A stretch of DNA of 64,000 bases from Nipponacmea schrenckii (lineage: Eukaryota > Mollusca > Gastropoda > Lottiidae), in the NCBI GenBank assembly GCA_030562195.1, contig JAUJPP010000005.1, forward strand, positions 8,738,826-8,802,825. The letters are read 5' to 3'. Under the pieces are notes generated by a model. The model was not told the origin of the DNA. It saw nothing but the letters and a program-made list of their open reading frames with translations, and did no database searches. The position numbers and the translations under genes were made by a program. Below, piece by piece: positions 19,404 to 32,300 of the stretch (its first letter is position 1; each line of letters starts with the position of its first letter).

Positions 19404-20856
19404 TTACGGCAATTGACAAATGGGAAAGCCATTTAAGAAATACTGAGTGTCCGACATTTCATAGCGACCATTGGTCGATTTTCTCAAATACACATTATCT
19501 TTGCCGGCTGTCTCGTTATCCGGTTCTCCTACAGCCCAATAAAACGCCGTCATGATTTCTCCATTGTCAAATTTCCAAATTCCCTCCACCTGAGAATCGC
19601 TTCCATCGATCCAATATCTCTTTGATGCATAATCTACAAAATATTAAAATAAAATTAAGATACATTCGCTGAACTAAAGGCAGGACATCAGAAGACACAG
19701 TCCGTAATGTTAAAAACATTGGTATTTAAACAATATAAAAAAAAAAATGAAGGGACCGCAGAATTTCGAGGGAGGGCAGAACTCACGGGCAATTTTTCTA
19801 TACAAAAATAATAATTTTAAAAGTCGAGGTAGGTACATGACCGGCGCAGCTATAATTAAGGCAGGGAATGTTCCTACGCTAGTCCTCAGTAAAATCCCAG
19901 AATGGGGTATCTTGTAATGAATGGAACCGGTCTACCTGTCGATGCTACAAGTTGGTTTGATATGTGTGCATAGTCCTCCATTGTTTCACCTCGTACTAAT
20001 ACGTAACCACCAGCCAGACATATGCTCTTGGCATCTCCAAAATCATCAGCATATGTTTCTATGTAAGGTTTATAGCATAGCCCAAGTTTTCTGTTTCTGA
20101 TAAAGTCAGCAGGACATCCCTCTGAAATGAAAACCAAATTCACTAAATATATTCAGACTCGACATGCGAAACACGCGGTGTTAATTGTCAATCACGCTAA
20201 TCCAGTGAGCAATATTGTACAATTTAAGCAATTGTCGATATGACGTCATTATCAATAGGATGGTTTGCAGATTATTTATACTTTTGAGTACGATATTGCA
20301 TACAATAGGCTGTCATCTTGAGGTATTGCTGACGATATAACGTCATAGCGACGTATTGCTGTCGATATGACGTCAAAGTGACGTATTGGAGCAAAAATAG
20401 CCTCATCTTGATGTCTGCAGACGATATGACGTCATTATTTGGTGCAAGGCGTTACCTGGGGGGACACTTTTGGACCTTTTGGATCAATTTAAGTCCATCG
20501 AGCCAATACGTTTCTGTTGAACAATGGTAAAATAAATATCGTTACAAACCTTCATACAGACTGTAATATCTAGTTCCAATTTCCCCTACCCCGTCTCCAG
20601 GAGTGATGAACAACACGGTATTCAGCTGACAACTTTTCTGGTTTTCATTATAAAACAACGATACGCATCCCAGATCGTAAACACAACGATATACGCAAGT
20701 CGTCAAAGTTTCTGAGTAAACTTGCTCCAAGACAAAATCTCGTATAATTTTATTGTCGAAATCTGATTTTTTCATTAAAAACGTTGAAGATGTGTTGATT
20801 ATTTGAAAAACATATATAACTAACAAAATCACGAGTATAAAAAATGATTTCTCCAT
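19404..20856 (-). CDS. Secreted PAN/apple plus C-type lectin protein (3 exons)
   Basis: Exons 20550-20856, 19936-20121 and 19404-19633 join with matching phases to 240 residues plus stop. The ATG at 20856 gives a signal peptide (FFILVILLVIYVF). Exon 1 then encodes a PAN/apple-like module with four cysteines (TTC, YRC, LGC, KSC). Exons 2-3 encode a long-form CTLD beginning EEGCPADFIRNRKLGLCYK. The first conserved disulfide (ICLAGG to FPIC) is kept. The sugar-site motif reads EPD in WAVGEPDN, where EPN and QPD are the usual mannose and galactose types. Both cysteines of the second conserved CTLD disulfide are absent (KDNVYL where NCVxL is usual, and no C in the WND..C region). No TM segment follows, so it is likely a secreted lectin or opsonin. 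The donor of exon 1 is GTTTGT, weaker than the others. Confidence 0.85.
20215..20445. promoter_or_regulatory. Cluster of TGACGTCA palindromes in lectin intron 1
   Basis: Three perfect CRE-type palindromes (TGACGTCA) at 20241-20248, 20368-20375 and 20427-20434, each preceded by cgata, within a degenerate repeat of about 60 bp. A near match (taacgtca) is at 20338. Function is inference; the copies may reflect repeat history only. Confidence 0.35.
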
Positions 20857-21930
20857 CACCTCAGCAATTTTTCACAATTATTAAAACTAATTAAGCGATA
20901 TTACTCACTAATTTGAATTCCCACACTTTCAGTGAAACTTTGAAAAATTGTAAAAAAAGTTTATTTACATAAGCGAAACACGCAGTTATTCAATTTTCCA
21001 GCTAACGACAATATCCGTCCATTGGGTGACAGATTATTGCTTGAATAACTTCTCATGGTGTCTGGAAGTCACAAGTAGTTCAAGAATTAATTTGTCGTGA
21101 AATTCACTTAATACCTCGTGATCAAACAAAATGGCTTATTAACTATTGTCTTGGCTAGTAAAGTATTGGAAGTCTTATACATCATGTTTAAACAATTCCA
21201 TTAAGAGGCAGTCTCGCATCACCAACATTAAAAAAAATAATTAAAGGTAGTGGGCCAGATATAAATAGTGACTTTATGACCAACATGAAAATCAAAGAGT
21301 AAGCATCCTGCTAGCACAGTCGATAAACGCGTTAGCAAATTCAAATGTAACCATTGGTAACGCCGAACAAATGGTGGTAGTGAGCTATGATCTCAGTCGG
21401 CGTGTTAACATCCGGAGATATTGAAAAGTTATTTTTCTCATTCTTGCAGTCACCCAGCTGTTGACGATGGACAATCAATGCTAAAATTGACCATTAGGTA
21501 GCACATCGTATCCCAAAAACAGGTTTTGACGGGGTCTTAGTAATTGGAAAGTATACCCAATGGGGTGAGGTTTGGATTGGACACAGACAATGCGAGAAGA
21601 AAGCGACTTCTGCAAACCCCTGTTGTTATCAATGAAAAACTTGTTGTTTTAACAGTCGTTACTAATTAAAGATGTGAATCAAAGAACCGATCATGCATAT
21701 CAAATACGATCGAACAGGTTTTTTTTCTCTTTTCAGGACCGCACCTTTAACGATTCTTAATTATTAACTGAACTCTATACCACACTTATTGGCTGATGTA
21801 TGATATATGAATTATAAGATAGCTTGCCAGGCAAGGTAACATACGCCCACTGGCAGCATTGAATTTGAAAAAAAAGTTGAGCAAAAACTTAAAAAAGATT
21901 CACTGAATGAATATTGAAGTCAAAGGCAAA
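20857..21930. other. Gene-free stretch upstream of the lectin
   Basis: Contains the lectin 5' flank and AT-rich DNA. No exon, RNA gene or array was recognised. Confidence 0.4.
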
Positions 21931-21939
21931 AACTCGCAA

Positions 21940-22475
21940 GCTAAATGCATATATCGAAAACAACTGCGATATCAAAGTTTAATGCGATATCTAAGAAGAA
22001 AATTATCGGATCATCACTAAATTTGATGGTGTGCATGTTCATAATGATATCAACACACATACAAACAATCAAAAGAATCCATAGAGAATTATAGACGGTA
22101 GAGTGAGCAAGGTGGACCCTATAGGTAATGGAGTGCAAAAAGCTAGTCAGACACGATATTTCGGTGAAAAATTATTCAATCATCACAAAAATCAATAGGG
22201 GTCATTTTCATATTGACACTGATCCACAAAATAAAAATCAAAAGAATCCATAAAAAATTGTTGATTGTAGAGTGAGCACGAGTTGCACCCTATAGGTAAT
22301 GGAGTGAAAAGGCTAAGTCAGACACGATATTTCGGTGAAAAATTATCCGATCATCACGAAAATCAATAGGGATCATCTTCATAATGACATTGACCCAAAA
22401 AATAAAAATCAAAAGAATCCAATTGTAGCTTGTAGAGTGAGCACGAGGTAAATGTGAACGAACGGACGGACCGAC
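21940..22475. repeat. About 171-bp repeat, three diverged copies
   Basis: ccctataggtaatggagtg recurs 171 bp apart (22116, 22287) and gatatttcggtgaaaaatta recurs at 22155 and 22327. Each copy also carries agaatccat and gtagagtgagca. The series ends in acggacggaccgacagggcg, a segment that looks like the end of an interspersed element. Confidence 0.75.
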
Positions 22476-22479
22476 AGGG

Positions 22480-23340
22480 CGATTACAATATACGCCAATA
22501 TACGTGTGGGCGTATAAAAATACCCTCGACAGTCTTTATATTAAAGCAAATGAAACGAATGAACAATATACGTTAATAAAACGATTGTTGGTTTTCTTTA
22601 CTATGGAATGGTGTAAATTGATGCTAACAGTGTCCCCGATATACATGAAAATAAAATATTCAAAAGACCTCTTTACAATCTCTTAAAGAAAAAATTATGA
22701 TAACTTGTGCCTATACTTATTAACTTATATTAGGCACCCATGAGACACTATATAAACGTATAAAATCAATAGACTTGATTGTCAAACATCAGTGGATGGA
22801 AGGGGAATGAAGTAATCAGTCGTCTGTAGATCCCAAAACGTGAAACTCTGAGTAACAACATGATTAATTCACCAAATTCTTATCAGACAGGAAAAAATAG
22901 ACACATTTGTCAATTGACATCTATATTGTCTAAAACATCCAAGATTGTTTCAAGTTCTGCTTTACTAATTCTTCAAACAATACATACATTTCTCGATTGA
23001 CTTTCAGAGTGTTTAAATAATACCTTATTATTCGTTTTTCAATCGAACGGCTTTTAGAAACTTCGTCACATTAGGTCTACTTAACGGGGCATAATAGCCT
23101 TTATCTATTTCACTTCAATAAAATTTAGTTTGGTAAACAAAACAAAAAACAACAAACAAAAAAACCCACCCCATTTCAGAACTCTAATTGATGTCGTTAT
23201 GAACAAGCGGTTGCCTAGCAAAATACGCCCACTTTAACATGTATTTTCTGTTTTAACACAAGCAGAAACTTCAACATTATTTAGGTCTAATCCAAGTTCT
23301 CATCAATATAAATGTTCACATCAAATTTCTTTCAAATCAA
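22480..23340. other. Gene-free stretch
   Basis: AT-rich sequence with no coding or repeat structure that can be supported. Confidence 0.4.
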
Positions 23341-23344
23341 CATT

Positions 23345-23515
23345 ATACGGGACATGCCGAACACAGCAGTTTGGTGGGGGGGGGGGGCAAAGGGACATAC
23401 CGAACACATCAGTTTGGTGGGGGTGGTACAAACGGGACTACCGAACACATAAGTTTGGTGGGAGTGGGGAGGGGTGGGACAGACGGGACATGCTAAACAC
23501 AGCAGTTTGGTGAAT
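23345..23515. repeat. G-rich repeat, 3-4 copies
   Basis: The block ccgaacacatcagtttggtg, followed by a G run of up to nine, recurs about every 55 bp. The G runs make this a possible G-quadruplex former on the plus strand. Confidence 0.65.
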
Positions 23516-24875
23516 CTTGCATACGATAATTCTTACCTTAGTTTATTTGAAACTGTTACTTGACAGAGAATACACACACGAACAAGTTCAATTTCGTGGC
23601 CTAATATCATTTTGAGTTCGAAGAAGAGAAGGACGTAAAACTCCATTCATTTCATTCCAGTTAATATCTTTACGATTCAGTTTCCCACTTTGAAATCACA
23701 GCATAGTTTACGAATTCTACAGTTTCAGATCCGATGATTAGAATAAGTCTAGGCATTTTGTTTAAAGTCCACATTTTCTAAGGGGTTTTAGTTCTGTCTA
23801 CAAGACTACATCTTCATTAGCCCCATAACAAGGTGCAGAAGAGTATAAGCCCATTTTTTTAAAAAGAACATTGACTCGGTAGCACTGTGTAGGTGTAACT
23901 AGGTATACACAAAAACACGGAGCAAAATTAGATATAGATCAACGAAGTGGTTACTCAGTTGAAAATGAAAATGCAAGGTCTGAAAAATTGGTTCGCTTGA
24001 AGTAAACCGTATTCGGTTAGTTAAGACTCAGAACGAATGACTTTTGGTAGTATAAACGCGGCTTAAAAATGTATTCAACAAAACTCATGGGTCATGTTGA
24101 TCGACAGGAGTTCAGTGATTGGTGATCAAACCCATTGAATTGATAGAACCATTTAGCCCAACCTTCGCCAAAGTTCGTACGGTAAGTTTCCGTGAGTTGA
24201 ACAGGGCAAGAGGCAGCGAGTGAGATAGAACAGAATAAAGGTGTTAAGGACAACTGAATCCCGATGATTTAGAACTTGTGCAGGCGTCAGCCACATTGGA
24301 TCAAGAACGAGGCTCAAAACACAAACATCAAAAATGCAGAGTCATTGCATAAACTCACCAAAATGGAGTCTTCGCCACCTTATACTCCATTCTCATTAGG
24401 CCTACTAATTAGCTCAAACCTTCTCAAACGTCACTCTATAATATTTCTGAAATAGAGCCGTTTTTAAGCCCATGATTTCGCTGTTCATCAGGTGTGAAAT
24501 AACCCAATCGATTCCTTCATTTATTTTGATGCCGCCATCTTTCAATTGATGACGTCATTTTCGATCTAAGCCTCGATTTCGATGTCGCCAAAACGAGGAC
24601 ACGTCAAAGTTGGTTCAGGTTCTCGTCACACCGTCCAGGGGCGAGTTTAACCGCCATGTCATTCGACCCAACCAGATCTCACGAATTTATCAGGTCGAAA
24701 TGAGCCCCCATTCACAACCAAAGAATCCAAAAGAAACGCCAATTGGCAGTTTCCGTGCATAATACGCATGTTTCTGATCTGCAAGGGTCCTACTTTTCAG
24801 TAGTTTTGATGCCAAAATTCAAACCCCTTTACTAACTTCTGGACAAACCCCCTGAGAAAAAAACAATCGTATTGC
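23516..24875. other. Intergenic stretch before the plexin 3' end
   Basis: Contains a SINE end fragment (gacgtaaaactccattcatt near 23635). No gene was recognised. Confidence 0.4.
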
Positions 24876-25043
24876 AGTAAATTTTTTGTTGATTTATTTC
24901 ATATAAAAATCTTTATACATATTTATAATATACATACAAATGATTCGATAAAATGATATTAAATGTTAAAAAGACGTTTTCTAAACCTATATAATGTTTC
25001 GGGGACACTGATAGCATCAATTTTTATCATTTCATTTCAATCG

Positions 25044-25121
25044 GACGTCAGTTTTTTCCTCTGCAATTCCACTAAAACTAAATGAATTGCAGGAACCACA
25101 GACATCTGATTGAAAATTGTT
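25044..25121. repeat. Imperfect inverted repeat (hairpin), arms about 35 bp
   Basis: The left arm tttcaatcggacgtcag to ctgcaattc pairs with the right arm gaattgcagg to tctgattgaaaattg, around a loop of about 14 bases (cactaaaactaaat). Single-arm relatives occur at 30660, 60450 and three times at 62865-62985. It may be a MITE-like element lying in the plexin 3'UTR. Confidence 0.6.
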
Positions 25122-26557
25122 CCCGTGTTAGTAAACCTCTTTAATACACACGAATATTACATGACTATAAAATTTCACCAATCATGCTAGTTTAGGAAAG
25201 TTAGGCCATAACAAAATTAAAAAGAAAATTCTCGCAAAATCTAAATTTAACATGAAAAATCACATCACAAAAGACTTATTGGGGGAACTGTTACGATTTG
25301 CGCGTTATACACAGGTGCGTCTTGTACTCGCAATTATACGGTTATGGAACGTAGGTCAATGTTTTCAAATGTTTTTTTTATTTTATCTACTTTTGATGGA
25401 AAGATGTGCTTTGTATAAAAGATAAATGGCAAGACGGATAATGAGCTTTTTAAATATTTGCTATCTTATAAATCATATATCTAAAATCTGAGCCAATTCT
25501 GAGCAACTACTATCAATGATAAACATTGAATTATTTTTAAAAAATGGAGTTTTAGGTCCTTCTCTTCTGCACCTAATGGGCTAATGAAAGCAGGTTGAAT
25601 TATCTTAGACAAGAACTGGGATGGTCAGATTGATACTAAAATAACATTAAAAATAAAATCCTTTAGTGTAATTTACTAAGATATACAAAATGGCACACAA
25701 GAATGTTTTTTTTAACACTTCCAGGGACAGTTTAAATTAGACTAGTCCATTCTGTTTTAAGGTAGTAGTAGTAATAACTCACTATATAAATAAGAACTTC
25801 ATTAAGTCTTCCTTAGTACTTATTCTACCTCAATATAAAGTGGACTATTCTAATTAGACATTCATGGACGTGCATACCTAACTCTGACCTACTTTACAAA
25901 TACGAATAACATGCCAGCATGAAACTATGTATAATTATGTATAACAATTAACATTATATTGTATATGGAAACAAAAATGTATATAAATGAAGTAACAAAT
26001 GATCAAAATTTAGAGTCCGATGTTTGGTTTCATATTTATTCTATGGGTGACTTGTACTTCAAGTTAAGATCTCACGGGAAAACGCAGCAACTCGATCGGT
26101 CAGTAAATCAGTTTTTTTCACATATAAAAATCTATAAAAAAAAAATCTATATAAAAATGCTACTTTAATACAATTTATCTATACAAAAATTAAAATGGTA
26201 GGCACTCAAAATTGTACACTTATATTCAAAACTTAGTTCTAAACTTGCTGACTCTTATAATCGTTTGTTTGACAAATGTCCACTTGGATGTAGTTAGAAA
26301 AACACAGTTCAAGAAAAGTCAGCAAGTTTTCAACATTTTTAACATAATTATTTTCACATCCACACTTAAAACTTAATTTTTACTAAAATATACAAATGTA
26401 ACACAAATCTTCAAGATTTTAATTTTTTGTTGTTGATAATTTGAAAGATGATATAAATTCATTTTGAAATAAAATTTAAGTAAATTTTCATGCTATAATG
26501 ACTAGAGTTAATATTTCTATTAGACACACACACAAATATATATATATATTATATGGT

Positions 26558-26936
26558 TTAATTACAGTGTATAATAAATATTGTTATTATAACATGTTTA
26601 TCATTACAGTGTATAATAAATATTGTTATTATAACATGTTTATCATTACAGTGTATAATAAATATTGTTATTATAACATGTTTATCATTACAGTGTATAA
26701 TAAATATTGTTATTATAACATGTTTATCATTACACTGTGTTATTATAACATGTTTATCATTACAGTGTATAATAAATATTGTTATTATAACATGTTTATC
26801 ATTACAGTGTATATAAATGTTTATAACATGTATAATAAACATTGTTATTATAACATGTTTATCATTACACTGTGTTATTATAACATGTTTATCATTACAG
26901 TGTATAATAAATATTGTTATTATAACATGTTTATCA
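26558..26936. repeat. 42-bp minisatellite, about 9 copies
   Basis: The unit includes agtgtataataaatattg and ttattataacatgtttatc. Its length is a multiple of three, so open frames of 155-158 codons run through it on both strands. These are repeat artefacts, not genes. Some copies have internal deletions. Confidence 0.9.
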
Positions 26937-29203
26937 TCCCAATCCCAAATTATGAATTCTTTTGATGTAATATGTGTATTTGATAGAGAAATGGATACAT
27001 AAATGACATTGCCTACAGGCTCACCAATTATCATAATTGAACTTTTTTTTTATAACATAAAGCTAGTCAATGGATGATGTTAAAGCTAATATTAGATTAT
27101 TTATTTAAAAATCAAGACAGGGTAACACAGCTATAGTAGGTCAGTAGGTCAAAGACCGTTATGCACATGCAGGGACTATTCTGTACATAATTAAGAACAG
27201 TTCATTTTATTGGAGGTGGAATAGGTATTAACTGAAACCGACACATATTGAGCTTATGACTACTTAGCTTACCTCAAGTTAAACAGACTGTTCTGAATTA
27301 ATGAAAGGTAAAATAATTAGTTATTGAAAATATACAAACCAAAGCTCTTATATGCTTAATACTTTTAAACTCCCTTAAAAAAAGTGGACTGGTCTTATTA
27401 ATGTTTTGGACAATCCCTGGATGTGCATTTATATCTCTGCACATTTTTATAAACAAATTAACACAAGAAAGTATAATGAATGCATAGAACTGTTAGAAGC
27501 ACCAGGATAATTTAAGTCACATGGCCAAGAAATTAACGAAATTCAAATCATCTATGTATGATAATACTGGAAGCGAAGAAAGGAATTGAAATAAATCAAT
27601 TTCAAAAAAATTAAAAAACGTATATTTGCTTTAATGACCAGCGAGTTCTAGAAAGCAATGGTCAAGGCTTCGGCCAATTTCTTTTGGGACTGAAACCCAT
27701 GGCATCTAATACTCCAGAAGTTAAATCCAACTCAAGACTTGATGGAGCTTTCGCAATGGCCATGGTCTGAATAAGAACCACGTGTTAATTTTACAAAATT
27801 CTATCTTTTCCCGTTGCAAATTACAGTGGCCCGAGTGATTGATCTTAAAATAAGAGAAAGAAGGCATTGAAATATGATAAATATGAGGTCAACTCAAGGT
27901 CAACTATTTTTACCAAGATTATTTGGTATAAATGTTAAAAAGCACCAAAATTATTGTCCTATATACAAATGAGCACGATTCTAATTAATCTCAATTCAAT
28001 GAATATTTCAATCAAAAAAAGATTTCCTATAAATAAAATCCATATAAGCTGGTTCGTAGACCACAAAATTCACGAAAATTGACTATCACTCAAAATGTCG
28101 GCCATTAAGGAAAATATCTCATGTTTATTTCTCATTAAACACAGGCGCAGTATCTCGTTCAAAAAGCTGACGATCTTGTCCATTTTGCAGAAGTTTATTT
28201 CAAAAAACAATAATTTCCCATCCAACATCGCACTTAAGGACATTTCCTCCATCGCACCAAATCTGTAATGAGCACTATACAAATCTAACAATTATATATA
28301 TATATATAAAATCCTGAGTCCTGATTGGCTGATCCTAATCTAACGAACATTTACATCCAAAATATTTTGTACACAAACTTATAACATCATAAAGGTTGGC
28401 ACTTTTGATGAGCACACGAGAAAAAACCAAAAAACCAAGAATCGAACTCAATGACGTCACTGTACACAAAAGAAAAGACTGTAAAAAAATAGGCACAGCT
28501 CTCCATCTTAGACTTGGTATTCGAAATCATCCATGCCCTTAAAGTTGCATATTAGAATGACTTCAACATTCTTTGAATTTTTTTTAAAAGAGTTTCTGGC
28601 CATTTTAAAATTAAGGAGCACTAAGTGAAAATTTCAACAACGAAATAATTGCTAAATGTTTCGTCCTTCTTTTTTGAAAGAAATACAAAATCCTTCAGAA
28701 AGATAAATTAAGAATTCTAAATTTCTCCACTGAAAAAAAATACTCCGTTTTTTTTTACGGCACCTTTCAAAAATTTGCACCAATCACTTGTCCAGATCAG
28801 ATTGTTGTAAAATAAACATCCATTGGAGAGTTTAAATTGCGCGATTTTACAAAATGGCGCGTTATGGTCACAAATTATATATAAATGCATATCAAAAGAT
28901 CATTTTGATTTTAAACAGCACAGTTTGGTCAATAAAAAACTCATTTCTCTCCCATGGAGTTGAACTATATTTCTTGCAAAAATTCTTTGCGTCAGGTGAC
29001 AAAAGATCTATAAATAGATCATGTTTATGATATTCCTAGATCACATGACTTTATCCACCATCTTGAAAATTCCATGTAAATTTTTTATACAAAAATAGAG
29101 TCATCCACTAGGTTTACCGATCAACGAAAGATTGACCTTGACTCTCAATGTCTGAAGAGTATATGTGAGAGTTCGAAACAATGTTCAACAATGTTTTGGT
29201 TTC

Positions 29204-29305
29204 CTAGCAAACGGCATCTCCGTCCATCGTATTTCTTACTTTCTCTAGTTTATATCGTAATTTACTTCTCCGTGCAAACTCGTCATCTTCCAGCGAATCT
29301 TTTAA
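29204..29305 (-). CDS. PlexA: Plexin-A last coding exon
   Basis: Acceptor ctgtttttcag then [20 protein letters not shown], ending in DGDAVC and TAG. It aligns with the C-terminal helix of plexin-A GAP domains (LEKDEQARRQRLRSKLEQ type). It starts in phase 0, as the end of the preceding exon (KYYTE) requires. Confidence 0.92.
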   Translation of the reverse strand, partial: LKDSLEDDEFARRSKLRYKLEKVRNTMDGDAVC

Positions 29306-32300
29306 CTGAAAAACAGAAGAGTTTGATTTTATCATGAGCAAGGCTTTAGTCGAGGGAAAATATTTTAACATCAGAGGGACTGACATGGCAAAAGTGTTGA
29401 GTCGTCTGGATAGGACAATAAACCACTTAACACATCTCTTGACAGTTTGAAATTGCAAAAAGAGTAGGCTAATGCTGCTGTCATGGCAAAATTTCCCTCA
29501 TTGGACACTGCATGGTGTTGCCCATCTTCATTAGCCAAATAGGTGCAGAAAGGTAGGACATCAAAATCCATTTATTTTATTTGCATAAATGCTATGCTAT
29601 AGTATTCAACACTGCTATATGCTATACTGTAGCATAGCATTTGTTTTTTATGAGAAATGTTAATAAGATGTTAATATTTACCTCTGTGTAATACTTATTA
29701 ACATATTTATATTTACCTCTGTGTAATACTTATTAACATATTTATATTTACCTCTGTGTAATACTTATTAACATATTTATATTTACCTCTGTGTAATACT
29801 TATTAACATATTTATATTTACCTCTGTGTAATACTTATTAACATATTTATATTTACCTCTGTGTAATACTTATTAACATATTTATATTTACCTCTGTGTA
29901 ATACTTATTAACATATTTATATTTACCTCTGTGTAATACTTATTAACATATTTATATTTACCTCTGTGTAATACTTATTAACATATTAATATTTACCTCT
30001 GTGTAATACTTATTAACATATTTATATTTACCTCTGTGTAATACTTATTAACATATTTATATTTATATTTACCTCTGTGTAATACTTATTAACATATTTA
30101 TATTTACCTCTGTGTAATACTTATTAACATATTTATATTTACCTCTGTGTAATACTTATTAACATATTTATATTTACCTCTGTGTAATACTTATTAACAT
30201 ATTTATATTTACCTCTGTGTAATACTTATTAACATATTTATATAATTCATATAAAGCAACCTTTGTTTTAAATTCTTATTAAAAAAAAAAATTTATTTTT
30301 TAATTAAAATATAAAGCATTCATTTGTATTAAATTCTTGATTAAAAAAATGTAACTTAAAAACAAAAAATTTTCATAAAAAAAATTATTTAAATAAAAAA
30401 ATTGAATATTCATGAAATAACAAATGAATATTCACGAAATAACAAATGAATATTCATGAAATAACAAATGAATATTCATGAAATAGCAAATGAATATTCA
30501 CGAAATAACAAATGAATATTCATGAAATAACAAATGAATATTCATGAAATAACAAATGAATATTCATGAAATAACAAATGAATATTCATGAAATAACAAA
30601 TGAATAAATAGTGGCATGAGTTGCTTGTGGTTAACAATTTGCATAATTTCAATTTTCATCAGAAGTCCCGTGGTTCCAGCAATTCCACTAAAACTAAGTA
30701 TTTGATGACGTCACTAATAATAAAATCCGTTAAGGGTTTTAGTTATCTTGGCAATGTTTTCAACATGGAGTTGTAAAGAGACAAACTTACCCTAGATTCT
30801 TCAGTTAACATGGCCGTCATATCTTGATCACTGATTGCAGGCATCATCTTTATATCTTGATAATATCTTTAATTAAAAATATACAAAATTATAAATTAGT
30901 CGAGTCCACAAAGAATTCAAGGGCAATAACTCTGGCCTGATATTCAATTGGGTTTATCCTTCGATGATTACAAAGAATCACACCAAGTTTCGTCAATTCT
31001 GTCAAGAAACCAGCTCTCTATCATGTCGACAAAGAATTCGAGTACAAGGGCAATAACTCATAGTAAACATTCCTCAATTGGTCTGATTTTCAATAGGGCT
31101 CATCCTTTGATAATTACAAAGAATCTTTCACCAAACCTGTCAAGAAACCAGCCTCAAGACAGACAGACAGACGGCTATATTAGCTCATTAATGTGTGGGT
31201 GTAAAATAAGTTTTAAATGACTTACCTATCCACCCATTGTTTGTATTTTGGAATGTCTTTGGCGTAAAGCAATTTACTAGAAGGGGAATCCTTTCCTAAC
31301 ACATGTTCATGTACGGAACAACTGTCCATGAAAGTTTGTGCCACTACAGAAAGACAAGAGTCCACTATATTAGATTTATAAATATCAAACACAAAGTTAG
31401 GATTCTTCATCACATTCACCCAAAATCTTAACGGTAAACTGAAATAGAAAAAAAACGTAAGATAAAATTAACATGCAGTGTGCAATGAGGGAAATTATGG
31501 AAAAAGACAAAAAGACGTAAGATAAAATTTAACGTTCCTTCTGTATCCGTTTGGCAGACAACGTCATGCAGTGTGCAAACGAGGAAAATTATACTAGCAC
31601 AGAAGCATGAGCCTACTCCTTTTTGATATGCAACTGTCAAGGTGTGTGCACACAGGGCGTGGGTTTATAATGCAACATCGCTCCACATTAACTGACCCTG
31701 TCAATAAAACACGGAATCAGTCGGTAAAAAATGGTAATTGATGGAGCCGTCTTTAAAATCGAAATGAATCTGTTTGAGCCTTGCCGGCAATATTCAGACA
31801 TTACTCCCCTCAATCAGAATGGTCACACTATTCCCCCTTGTTATGGAGCTCCATGCAGAAGACACAAAAACGGAAAAAAATTAAAACATTGCCTACCTAT
31901 TGGATTTCCACGTATGTACTGTTTCATTATCCTGTATATTATGTAACAAGGCTTGATCGTCCAGGAAATCAAACATATATTTTATAGCTAGCGGAAGTAC
32001 GTTACTTCTATTAGCAGTACTGAAGATTCTCTCAAACAAATCATCCACAAACGATTGTAACGTTCCCTGAAATTGATAAACAAAACAGATTGAATTTTAC
32101 TTCTTGTTGAAGAGTAAGGCTTATACCACCATCCTGGCGAAATTTCCTCCATTGCACACTAAATGGCATTGCCGGTCTTCAAACTACCGTAGCCTCCATT
32201 TAGAAACAACTAATGACCTACCTTGGTTACTAATAAACGTGGAAGATAAATTTCAGCCACCATTTTACTACCGCGATCACCCTCTTTCTGAACATCAGAG

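Larger units (their letters stand above)
24880..29203 (-). other. Probable long 3'UTR of plexin-A
   Basis: Follows the plexin stop codon on the minus strand. A minus-strand AATAAA at 24893-24898, with a CA dinucleotide about 20 bases on, is a plausible end. The region is AT-rich, has no supported coding exon, and holds a hairpin (25044-25121) and a 42-bp array. Extent is inference; an earlier poly(A) site is possible. A 73-codon minus frame at 28070-28291 has fair composition but no recognised match. Confidence 0.4.

Noticed and set aside
26498..27034. Open frames of 155 and 158 codons on both strands
   Set aside because: Product of a 42-bp tandem repeat whose length is a multiple of three; no non-repeat coding sequence.
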